Program-made: the position numbers and the translations under genes | Notes under the pieces: generated by a model | The model's input: the letters and a program-made list of their open reading frames with translations, nothing else | The model's database searches: none | Told to the model about the DNA's origin: nothing | From: Yamagishiella unicocca | Taxonomy: Eukaryota > Chlorophyta > Chlorophyceae > Chlamydomonadales > Volvocaceae | Direction of reading: 5' to 3' | Assembly (NCBI GenBank): GCA_003116995.1 | Contig: BDSL01000003.1 | Span: 1,674,001 to 1,738,000 of the forward strand | DNA length: 64,000 nucleotides | Part shown: one piece after another, positions 1-10,800 of the stretch | Layout: the number at the start of each line of letters is the position of its first letter | Numbering within the stretch: position 1 is the first letter of the stretch

Positions 1-3000
1 CACACAACTGACAGCTGCTTATAGTGAGGACAAGGGCTGCCGGAACACGATGGAAGATGTGTGTGTGCTGCAGCTGGACGCGCGTCCCGAGGGGCACTCG
101 TCCGCTAGGTGCGCCAGGGTCTAGGCCAGAGGGGCCGATAGAGGCCCTCGATAGACAAGCCGCCATTGCAGAGGGCGACCAGCTTATTGTGGATCGGTGT
201 TCCGTTTTCTGGCGTGAGAAGGGTGTAGGCGGCTGGGCCTTGTCAACGGAAGTTGGCGTTGGTCGTGCGTCGGCAACGGCCAATGTTTCCTTGCGGAATT
301 GCGATTGGAAAACCTGTCATGTATATTGCGCACATACGTCTCTTGACGACATCTCCCAAGATGCTGCTGGACGCGTATTGTGCTGCTGTACGTGGGTGGG
401 TAGAATGCGATGGACGCCGTTCCTACACCCGGACATCCATGGTCCATCCCAAATACGGCACCTTGCACCCAATCGTAGGCTCGCGTACTTCGGCATCTTT
501 GACGGGCACGGCGGCGTGTCTTGCGCCTCATTCACCGCGCAGCACCTCCACAAGCGAGTGCTAGAGAGCGGCTTGCTGCGCAAGGTATGTTTCTGGGCCT
601 CGGAAGCGAGTGGTGCATGGTCCCTGGTGTGCTTCTTGGATGCTGCGCCGGGGCCGCCCGCTCCATTACACTAAGCCTTTCTGGTCTTAGCCAGAAACCC
701 GCCCGGAACAATGAACTATTGCGGTATTGCCCAACGCTACGGCTCGATGCATGCGACACCCCCTGCACCTGTCGCCGTGTGCCCCCGCATCCGGTGCGTC
801 AACCTCCGGCGCCACGACAATCCATCGCACAGCCGCGGCTGACACAAGCAAACGACATGGCAAATCCAACGGACCTCCTGTGAGCCACGACGACTCAAAC
901 ACATGTATTAACGCGCAACCCCGCACGCCACCATGCAACCTGCGACCCCCGCACCTGCTGCTGCAGGGCCTGCCAGTTCCGGACAAGAAGGCGGATGCCA
1001 AGGCGTGCAAGGCGTGCGTGATCGAGGTGGGTGGGTGGGTGGGTGGGTGGGTTCAGGATTAAGGTGCGTGCCTGCCTGAATCCTGTGCCAGCGGACGTCG
1101 GCAATCCCGCCAGAAGCAACTCCTGGGCGGGACCATGCGCCAGACGTGCTGTCGTGTCTGGTCGCTGTGCTGGCAGTGGTCAGGCGGCTGGGTGATCGGG
1201 AGGCCACTGCTCGCCGGCACTTGGTTCCGTACCGCTACGCAACCACAGCATGCCATGACGTCACGGTCCTTGCAAAGACGCCATCGACACTGATAGCGTG
1301 CTGGTCGACGAGGAAACGGGCGTGCCATAATTACTCGTACCGGGGACGGCCGAGGCACGCTGTGCTGCGGTGCTCTTCCACTTGTACCCCACAAAACGAA
1401 GCTGAAGAGGACGGGCCGTTATGTTCGAATTGCGGCGCGCGTGTGTTCCGTAACCAGCAGCTGCCGTGCAGCCAACTCCGTCTGCGTGTTGGTAAGGTGG
1501 CGGCATGCAGCGACCGGCGGACCGGTGCAGACAGCCTGGCCACTGCGTCCGCTGTGGTTGGCGTTGGGACCCAGGGGACACGGGGCAAACACCCCTGTCA
1601 TGCCAAGTCCCCGCCAGATGTGCAGCCGATATGCGTCGCGGCTGTGCCTGGTTGCGTCGCAGCAGCGCTAGCCGGCTGGCTGGCTGGCTGGCTGGCTAGC
1701 CGGCTGGATGGCTGGCTGGCTGCTACTCGGCCTTCTGCAGGTCCCGCATCTGGCTCTCCAAGAAGGCGATTTGCCGCTGAGCAACCACCATGAACGATTC
1801 CAGCTGGCCATCCTGTTTGAGGAACATCCCACCGAACGCACGCACAGAGCGCCGAATGGGATTTGAGTGAGGCCCAGCATTGCCAGTATTGTGCGCCTTG
1901 CCAAAGCGAAATGTATGCGGAGGTATGGCAGTGACAGTAGCAGCAGTGCAGTGGAGTGAGTGGTGCATCATGGGGGAACATAAGAAGGTAACCTGCAGAA
2001 CGGCTTCGATTGTATGTGTGGTATGTCGTTGATTGGGAAAGCTGATCGGGAACCAGGTTGGTCATCACCAAGGCTGGGAAGCCTACACACGACCTGCCTT
2101 GAGTTCAAGCGCTCGCTCCAGCTTCAGAATATCGCGGGTGGCGTCAGCGTACCGGGTACGGAACATGTCGTTGTCACGGGCATACTGCGTAACGGGGGTT
2201 TTCAACAGAGCATGGGGCATACTGCATAACGGGGATTTTCAAACACAGCATGGGGCATATACTGCATAACGGGAGGTTTGTCAAAAGAGCATGAGGCTAA
2301 GTTGGCGTGTCGTGGGCCTTGTGGCCACATGGTCTCCACATTGCTGGGGGGTACCGTAATCCAGGCTCTGCAGCGTCATGCGCGTGCAATGGGCAGGCGC
2401 GCATGGGGCAGCGGCCGTCTTGCGCAACGTCCATCATGCGGCTGAAGGGCAGAGCCGGCCGCACCTCCTTTGCACGGTTCACTTCCTGTCCAGCAGCAAC
2501 GAGCTGTTGGTCGCGCTCCTTGATTGTTGACTCCAAGCGCTGTATTTTGCGATGGAGCACGTCCTGCGATGCAGTGACCATGCCCGGATGCGAGACGGGC
2601 GTCAGTGATGGATGTGCGTCGAGGACATAGCGAGACGGCATGTCAAAGAGCACCTAACGTGATAGTGTTGAGCGCGTAGTGCGATACTCAGTTTGAATTG
2701 GAAAGACCTGGAATACAAATACGATTTTTGGCGTCTTCAGGCGAGGATGGCGAGTGGAACGGGAGAAGGAATTGGCCTATCATTCAGGTGTCAGGCGTAC
2801 CCTGCGCTTTACAGCGGCACACACAACACACATCGTGTCTGCTGGGTGCAACCCGGGCCTGGCCCTCCTCCCAAGGCTCCAACCGATGACCGTCCTCGGC
2901 CCGCACCTTACTTTGGCGCTCTAAGACGTACAGAGCGGCGAATAGGGTCCCTCCGACAATTCCAAGCGATCCCACAATTGCAAGTGCCCCGCTCGCAGCA

Positions 3001-4924
3001 TCGGGTCCTGCAGCCGCTCGCCTGCGGAAGCCCGAAGCCGGACGGCACTACTGAGCTCATACAGTAGTACAAGTGACAACCAGAATATACATGCTAATAT
3101 CGTATGAATGTCAAACGTCTTACGAAGCTGGGCGCCGACCAATTATATTACATCCTCTTGGCGCACTGCGCGGCCAGCCTGTGATTTTATTGATCTTTGC
3201 ATAATGAATTGGTGATAATGATTGCATAGAGGTAGGCACCGTCTGCTGGCAATGCTGAAATAATCCGTTACACGCCGCAATCGTTGTGGGACGACGCAGG
3301 GATACAAGAAAACAGATGAAGCTCTCCTAAAAGAATGCGCAGCAAAGAACTGGCAGGTGAGTGTACTCAACAACGCGCGAGTGCAATGTCATGCGCGGCA
3401 ACGAACCCGCTACGATGGATCTTGTTTGCACGCCAATCCGTTGCAGGCCAATCCGTTGGTGCTAACCTGCACAGAAACGATGTTGCTCGATTGCTTAATG
3501 TGCAGGATGGGGCGTGTGCAGTCACGGTGTGGGTACTCCAGGAGCTTGTTCTAGTAGCCAACGTTGGGGACGCTATGGTAAGTGTCCCGAACATGCAAAC
3601 CTTCCCTACATGTTTTCAGACCTCATCTGACCCCTTCGTGTGCTCCTTCCCTCATAATCCTGTGGTCACGCACTCAGTGCGTCCTTGCGCGCATACCAGA
3701 GAAGGTAAGAAACTACAATGTCCTAAGACGTTTTCAAGCTTATGCATCTATTAGTTTCCGCGATGCATGATCCTATGGTAAAGCGCTGAACCGACTAGCG
3801 CCTGACCCGGTCCGTAACGTTCTGTTTCCTGCACTGCCGCTTACCACGCACAACAGCCGCCTGCCGAGCCTAAGCAGCAACCCAAGGCGATCGTTTTGAC
3901 CAAGGAGCACACAGCCCTTCTGGAACGCCAGCGCATTGAGAAAGCTGGTGGGACAGTGGTCAACGGGCGGCTGGCAGGGCGGATCCAAATCGCTCGATCT
4001 TTCGGCGATGCAGCGTTTAAAAAGGTGAGGCCGCTGACGAAGCGATCCTTGCCGTCCAGCCCGCCTGGCTGCTCTCGGCTGAAGAGCACCGATAGGGCGC
4101 TATTTGTGGGCAACTTATTGGGGCACGCTGACGTCGTAATGATATGTAATGCCAACGCCCTACAGAGGATGCCTAGCCAACCTGCCGTGTGCATTCGTCA
4201 TCTTACCCTTACCGCTACCGTGCCGGGCGTAAAAATGCCAACTTGCATTGTCACGTTCCCTCATGATACACCTCAGCCAGCACCCCACTCAATGGCTAAC
4301 CGTAACCTCTCCTTCGCCTTTGGCCCCGACGCCACGCAATGATCCCTGGACAGCTTGGCTGCTCCAGCGTCCCCGACGTAACAGCGTTCCCGCTGACTCC
4401 ACGGGACGCCTTTCTGCTCCTGGGCTGCGACGGATTCTGGGGTGTAAGTGTTCCTTTGGCGGTGTCCACTTGGCTGGTGTCCATGCAGTCTTCCTTCCGC
4501 GTGGTGTTTGAAGACGTGTCGTCATAAACGTGCGCCAGCGGGGTCATGGGTCGTGCAGCCGCGGACATGGAGGTCTTGCCTGCAGGAAGCACAGTTCAGA
4601 GACGCACTGCACCTAGCACCTTTTGGTTCGAGTCACACCGCCTTCCGGACCACTGGCCCAATTCACGAGGATAATCCAATGTCCTCCCTCTGCGTCCTGT
4701 TCCCTGTTCGCTCAACGTGCGTCCATCCCTTCCTCCCGAATTTCCCTGTTCAGGTTTTCGGCGCCCAGGAGGCCGTCGATATGGGACAAGCGCTGTTGGC
4801 TGAGGGCCTCCATGCAAAGGCTGTGACAAACCGATTGCTCAACATCGCTGTCCGGGAGAAGCGCTGCAAGGACAACTGCAGCGTCATGCTCGTGCGGTTC
4901 GGCGGCGTTGCGGAGGCCAGCTAA
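1..4924 (+). CDS. PP2C-family Ser/Thr protein phosphatase (ILKAP/plant PP2C-like), 5' end outside window, spliced
   Basis: Metal-dependent Ser/Thr phosphatase. Exons with consistent phase: ..-108, 479-584, 967-1026, (possible 13-nt micro-exon 1999-2011), 3316-3356, 3506-3577, 3857-4024, 4354-4443, 4754-4924 (TAA). PP2C motifs occur in order: DKGCRNTMED (exon 1), FDGHGG, GLPVPDKKADAKACKACVIE, EALLKECAAKNWQ, VANVGDAM, LTKEHTALLERQRIEKAGG followed by RSFGDAAFKK, LGCDGFWG, and finally EKRCKDNCSVMLVRF. The acidic residues that bind the two metals in this family (MED, DGHGG, CDG, KDN) are all present, so the enzyme should be active. The KDNC ending and the GLP..K..K linker fit the ILKAP/plant type better than ABA-type PP2Cs. 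Soluble; no signal peptide or membrane segment is visible in the part seen. The initiator Met lies upstream of base 1. The link between 1026 and 3316 is the weakest part of the model, and the 3577 to 3857 join could hide another small exon. Confidence 0.87.
1027..1050. repeat. (GGTG)n microsatellite at an intron donor
   Basis: Short GGTG/GGGT tandem run directly at the 5' splice site of the phosphatase exon ending at 1026. It creates several overlapping GT donors, so the exact exon end could slip by 4-nt steps. Confidence 0.7.
1672..1722. repeat. (GGCT)n microsatellite
   Basis: Run of GGCT/TGGC tetranucleotides with a few interruptions. It lies in the large phosphatase intron, immediately beyond the stop codon of the antisense coiled-coil gene. 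Confidence 0.8.
1723..3142 (-). CDS. Unrecognised membrane/coiled-coil protein, antisense inside the phosphatase intron
   Basis: Reading the minus strand, three neighbouring exons join in frame into a charged, heptad-like sequence: 2563-2465 (starts DVLHRKIQRLESTIKERDQQ), 2184-2094 (starts YARDNDMFRTRYADATRD), and a last exon ending LESQMRDLQKAE with TAG at 1723-1725. The 2184-2094 exon joins in phase only if a GC-AG donor is used just before its end, or if the last exon starts further upstream. Exon 2465-2563 may extend upstream through MPSRYVLDAHPSLTPVSHPG (TAG acceptor). Towards 3142 are two hydrophobic stretches in different frames, ILACIFWLSLVLLYEL and IVGSLGIVGGTLFAALYVL (the latter ending at a good GTAAGG donor). 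This suggests a membrane-anchored coiled-coil protein, but the frame change is unresolved (missed intron, sequencing indel or decay) and no upstream ATG is clear. Family not recognised. Coiled-coil part fairly secure, N-terminal half weak. Confidence 0.45.
2178..2294. repeat. Three-copy tandem repeat of about 38-40 bp
   Basis: Three successive imperfect copies, each starting GGGCATACTGC.TAACGGG and ending near AGAGCATG or CAGCATG. The first copy overlaps the acceptor of the antisense coiled-coil exon that starts at 2184, so the array abuts that splice site. Confidence 0.75.
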
Positions 4925-7892
4925 TTTGCACATGTAGGCCTGAAGCCTCACCGCCTTTTGCGCTGCATTTATTTATAATGCATATCGCGAGGCACCGTTT
5001 GGGCGTGCCAGCTCTCAGCAGTCAACGCATCTTTAGCAAGCCTGCCTACGCATATTGTGGCTTGCAGTGCATGACCACGTATCGTGGGCCCAGAGCACCG
5101 CGAGAGAATTAATAAAAGAGCAATAGAGGTCTATAGTGGACGGAGTGGGAACTGGTGGGAATTGGCAAGGTTTGCCAGACCATGTGCATGGACGGCTGGT
5201 GATGCCAACCAGTTTGTGATGTTGCGATCGTGACGTACTTAATGGTTAAGTGGACGGCTCGGTTGTTCCACGCCGTTGATGAGCTGCAATGCTCATCTTT
5301 CCACACCGAGCCCTCGGGCTGTATTTGGACTCTTGACGAGGCAAATCCAGTAAGTGCCGCGGTGAGCGCGGCCGAACGAGCGACGGAACCATATCGAGGA
5401 ACCATGTCGAGTATCCGTAGTGTTTCGGCATGGTGCGAGCCAGTTATGGCAAGTGGTTCGTTGGTCGAATGACATGAAATGTTTATCAATTAAGGTTCGC
5501 ATTACTGCGCGCCAACATATTTTCTTGGCCCACGACAGTGTCTGACAGTGTTGATACGGCATCAAACTGTTTTTTGCGCGCGCCGTACGCTGCATCGTTG
5601 TCACCCTGATTAGCAGTGGCCTACCGTGCCTACTTGCGCCTGGGCCTCCTGCTGGCAGATGGGTCTCACAGGATCCCCGCAGCATCCCAGGGCCACTCAG
5701 GATCTAGATGTCCTGTGACAGTTCCTGTCTGGATCCTGGAGATTTCTTGTGGTGCCATCCAGTCCAGCAGCTGCTGCCAGCTGCTGCGTTCTTCTGTCAG
5801 GCGGGTTCCCGCAATTTCTGCCACTCCGTCGAGCTCACGCCAAGTATAGCAACGTGTAGCACGACAGCCGCAACCCATTGCCCCCGACTTGCGGCTCGAT
5901 GATGCACATGATGATTGCTAATACAAAGTCTGTTCAATCTGCTACAGTGCCATGACTTTACTAGGTTGGGTATAGCTGGCAAAGTTTGGGTTCAAGACGT
6001 TCTGAACAGCGCGCCTGCTGGTGCACAAGACTCCAGAGCGCAGACTAAGCAGGGAGATAGCACACACGTTATATGTACACGTTAGGGAGTACCGACATAC
6101 ATTATGCAAGAAACCCCAATGACTTGGGTATTGGGGTTTGCGATTGCGTTTTGGGGATACCGATTGCGTTTTGGGGATCGCGAAAGTCCACGAAAGTAGA
6201 GCTTTTTCCGGGCAAAGGTCGGCCAAAGGGGGTCATTGGCCCGAATTGGCCGCACATAAGGCAGCATAAATACTTTCTGCACAAGATATGACGGAAAACA
6301 CAAAATGAAATATAACTCATGACTGGCATCTTCCTACAAGGGAGGTGCGTTGGCGGGCTGCACTGCACGGCGATCTGCCTGACAGCAGCACATCTCAGGC
6401 TGGGCAGCGTGCATAACTCTAGTTAGAGTATAACCGAACTGACATGTATAGCATGACCGGCCTTCATTTCCGCATGCCGGACCTGTCGCTGGGGTTGTCA
6501 TTCTCTCACCTTACTTGAGAAGCCTTACGCCAGCTTACGTTTAGCCTTCTAACTACAGTTTTGGCCTGAGATTGAGATGGATAACGTCGGCAGGACCCTT
6601 CGGAACTAGCTATCGATGAGCCTTTGGCGGGCGTTTGTACCGATTTGTACACTTTTGTACTATGACGAAAGTGCGACACCTGGACACCCCGGTTACGATG
6701 TCTGTTGGCCAGTACGTATAACTTTTAGACGCGAGCAGCTTGGATGCGTACTTATTAGCATGCGTTTGAAGGTGAATGTATCAGTGGAAGGTTCCTTGGA
6801 GCTTACTGGCGTGTTGGCGTCCTACGTTACCCTAAGTGTACTGCTTCGTAGATGTGGCCCCGTCACACACTTGTTCAGCTATGGCTAAGATAAGGAAATT
6901 GTGGGGAAAAGCCGCCTAGCCGTACATGATGCTGTATCATGCGGGCTTTGCGCATCTTGTTTTGTTGTTGGGAATCGGCCCTCTACTTCGTCGAGCACCG
7001 ATGGTACCAGTGATATGTAAAATGAAATTGAATGGCAACGTATCACGTAGCGCTAGTTAATGTGGGCTGTGCAGTCCAGTCTGCCAGGGCCTGCCCTATC
7101 CAGCCGTAGCAACCACCTGCTTGTCGATAACCGGGGACACTCAATTTGAATAGTGACTTTGTCGTGGATGGGCGGAACGTAAAGGTGGGATATTAAACGG
7201 CGTCGATGGGCATGAATCAACAAGATTTGGACACGTCCAGCAGTTTTCGTCAAGTACGACCACATTGCGCGAACAGTTCGTGCATGCATTCCCCGGTGTA
7301 TTGTCGGGACGCCACTAATTGCGACTCCAAATGCCACGTCTTGGAGCTCTTTCCGATGCATGTTACGGCAACTGATATTACGAGTCCACGGTACCTCCAG
7401 TCTTTTCCCGTTCAGGCCTTTATTACGTTTACCCTTCTTCGCTTCATCACACGTAGCTACCGCTCATAAGCCGTGAGCATATTCGTACCGTTCGCGGACT
7501 TGAACCTACAGCTTTGTGGCTTGCGCACCAGAAATTAACGCCTGTGTTGCCCAGTACATTGCGGACATCGCCGAATAGCCATTAGGCATACAGTATCGCC
7601 GCCCTGTGTTGAAGGCGCGCACACCTTTGACTGCAGTAATGGAACTGGTTCAAATGGCGACCTGAGGAGTGGAGGCAAACCGTTGCAGAATCGCAAGGAG
7701 GTGTCTAAGCATCAACCAGCCGCTTAGAACTTGACAACAATCCGGGCGTTATTATACTCGGCTGCAGCATCTTCGGGACAATTTAGGCTCGGAGTCGCTG
7801 GCGTGGAGCTAGCGGCTTTTGGTTGCGGATATGCACAAACAAATTAGTTTCAGCCTTTTGAAGGGGTGCACCTGATGCCGAGCGTGAAGCTC
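4925..7892. other. Intergenic region without a supported gene
   Basis: Stop codons are frequent in all frames and no ORF has convincing composition or splice-phase support. An AATAAA at 5111-5116 is a possible polyadenylation signal for the phosphatase. The rest holds the 6111-6139 hairpin and two direct copies of a 16-nt GATTGCGTTTTGGGGA-type motif near 6142-6180. If the cyclase has an extracellular N-terminal part, its exons would be in the last 1-2 kb, but none could be recognised. Confidence 0.5.
6111..6139. repeat. 10-bp perfect inverted repeat
   Basis: AAACCCCAAT, a 9-nt spacer, then ATTGGGGTTT. It lies in the spacer between phosphatase and cyclase; possible hairpin or small element terminus. 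No function assigned. Confidence 0.6.
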
Positions 7893-7899
7893 AGGCGCA

Positions 7900-10800
7900 A
7901 TGCTTGCCTTGGCCGTAGCTGTCGCCCTTCTGGGCTTGGGCTGTGTGATCTTGGCTGGCCTAGCCTGGTTGCTATGGAGGAGTCGAGCGCAGGCTCTCAA
8001 ACAAAAAGCGGGGCAGGAGGCGGGCAAGGACATGAAGAATCTCATTTACCAGTCGGCTTATACGTTGGGGCCATCGGCTTCCGCAACTACACGCCCTGCC
8101 AGGAATATTATAGATTGCAAGCAGATGGCCTTCGTAGTTACTGGTAAGGGCTTTGCCGCTCTGATATCACTATTCTAGCTGCACATTCCAGTCGCACCCT
8201 TTCATAACGCATCGTAGCAATACCGAAGCCCTGGCCCATTGCAATGCGTAACGAATTATGCTTGATGATGTCACATGTGTGTTGCAGATATTGAAGGCTC
8301 AACCCAGTTGTCAGTGGCCGGACGTACTGTGTATGACCAGTTACTGGCCATCCACGACCAACTGATGAGGGAGGGCATTGCTAAATTCAACGGGTGCGAC
8401 GGCCTAGGCTTAACTAAGGAACCGTGTTCTGCTACTGCGTGAGGGGGTGGGGGACGGGCTGTGCACTATTTATTGGGGGATGGGGTGCGGAAGGGGATGG
8501 GGTGCAGGAGGGGATGGGGTGCGGGAGGGGGTTTACAATAAACGAACCGGTAACGTGACTGGGGAAATGTAGTGGGTGCATAGCCGTCGGACACCGGGAC
8601 GTACGCGCATGCTACGGGTGGGGGAGGGGGTGTGCGCTATCTATTGATCGAACGGACAAATCGCTAACTGTGTGCATTACGCGGCTCGACGCTTGCATCC
8701 CCTGTCGTAAACCAGGACCCAGATTGTCACAGAAGGGGACAGCTTTCTGGTGGCGTTTCACAGCGTCGCGGAGGCCGTGGGTTTTTGCCTGGACTTGCAA
8801 TTCAAGCTGCTAGACACGCCATGGCCGCGGGCAGTGCTACGTCTGCCCGGGTGCCAGCCTGTCACCAATGCCGATGGGGACCTCGTCATACAGGTGGAGC
8901 CAGGCATGAATATGCGAGGGCATGGACGCTACGGTTCGGCGCGACGCAATGAGCTGATAGCTGGGGTGTGGGTAACACCATGCGTGTGTGTTTGCTAGGA
9001 CAGAAGCCAACATTATATCACGATAAGCGGTCCTTAGACACTTTCGCGACCTTTATATGCTGGCGTAGATGACTGCAGGTACTATGACTCATGGCTTCCT
9101 AAGCACCCCTCCCCGCTCGATCTACCTCAACAGGGGCCTCGTGTACGAATGGGCGTCCACTGGGCGCTACCCGGTCTGGTTGCGTGCCGGCCTCATGGGC
9201 TAACAAGGGCACCCATGATTGTCGGCATAGCGGTTTCGATGGCACAAGAAGTAGGTAGCACGACGGGGACGCTGAACAGGGTAGGGTCCACGCCGCGATT
9301 GGAGGACGAGCGCCGCCGCTAATGTTGTTGGCGGTGTGCTCCACTGTTCACTCGCCTGTCAACGAGGTGTCCAGGCACCATGGCCATCGTCGGGCACGCC
9401 CCTGTCAGTATCCTGCTGTTCCTGGCCGCATGACGTGCTAGCCAAACAACTCTTGTCTATCTGGTCCTCACAACCTTGCAGATCAGCGATTCGGCCCACG
9501 GCGGACAGATTCTACTATCCCAGGAGGCGTGGAGCAAATTGCGCGGCCAGATGCCACGTGCGGGCTTTCCCATTGTACGAAGGCTGGGCTTGTTTCAGCT
9601 GCAGGCGGAGGAGGGCAAACCGTCTTGGTTGTATACATTGGACGGCTCGCTGCTTCGGCCGGTGCGGCGGGATATGCCGCCTCCGAGGAAGTTGGGACAA
9701 GTGTGGCCGCCGCCAGGTGGGTGGCCCAGCAGCCAGTGCGAGTTGGGACGCGAAGTCAGTGTGGGCTGTAGCGGTTACAGTGGGTTCCAGACCAAAATAC
9801 TAACAGTTATTAATACTAACAGTTATTAATACTACTATGCAAAGAGTCGGGAGCATGTGAGCCAGATACATTTTAGACACAATTTTTGGTCCTCGACGCA
9901 GGTGCAGCAATGGCCAGCGACTGGGGCCTATACGTCACAGACCCACCGGTGCCCCTGCTGTGCCGCTCGGAGGAGCTCACATTCGTGTCACTGCGCCTGA
10001 GGTTACCGCCAGGCAAACGTAATCGCCGCCGTCGCTACTCGGCTCATCCTAATGTGCACCGGAATCCTCATCAAGTAAGGGGGCGCACCACACGGAAATC
10101 CAGCGTGTCCCATAGAACGGGAAACCCAACTGCACACGCTCCTCATCTCATTATTCTGCCTCTACCCTTCCGGTTGCCCATCGGCTGCTTTTCAATACCT
10201 CGTCCGCCGCTGATGCGCTAGCAAGTACCCACCATTGGCCTACTGGCCGATTATCGCACCTCCTGAACTGGCATAGCAACGCCGGATTATCGCACCGGCT
10301 GGACCGGCATAGCTTGTTGCAAGAAATCCTTCGCGAATGGCGTGGAGTACTAAGCTTGTAGGCCCGTGCTTTTGCCTCAGGTGCCAAGCAGCGTCCTTCT
10401 AGCGATGCAGCAGCTGTTTGTGAAGCAGGCACAGCAGTTCGAAGGCTACATGTTTGGATCTGACGCTTTGACCGACAGGCGAGGGTACTTCACCTTCGCC
10501 TTCGCCAACCCCAGCAATGCGCTGCGCTTCTGCCATACCGTGCAGGTTGTCTTACTGTCCGCTCTCGGAAGGGAAGGGAACTGAGGCTGCCATATCGGTG
10601 CCGACATTAAACCGCGCGCATGTCGTTGGTCTCTGCGGCCAATGACATGTGTGCGCCATTTTGTTGAGAATGAATGAATTCTTGTGTTACGTACGTTTTG
10701 GTTACCGTTAACGGTTGCAGTCGGAGCGGTTTTTTCTTAAATTGTCATGGCCTAAGACGGCAACCCGTGCGATGACACGCAGGTCTGTCTGATGTACAAC

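Noticed and set aside
5109..5878. Several 60-130 codon frames on both strands
   Set aside because: Overlapping frames with no consistent composition, no splice sites in phase and no recognisable motif.
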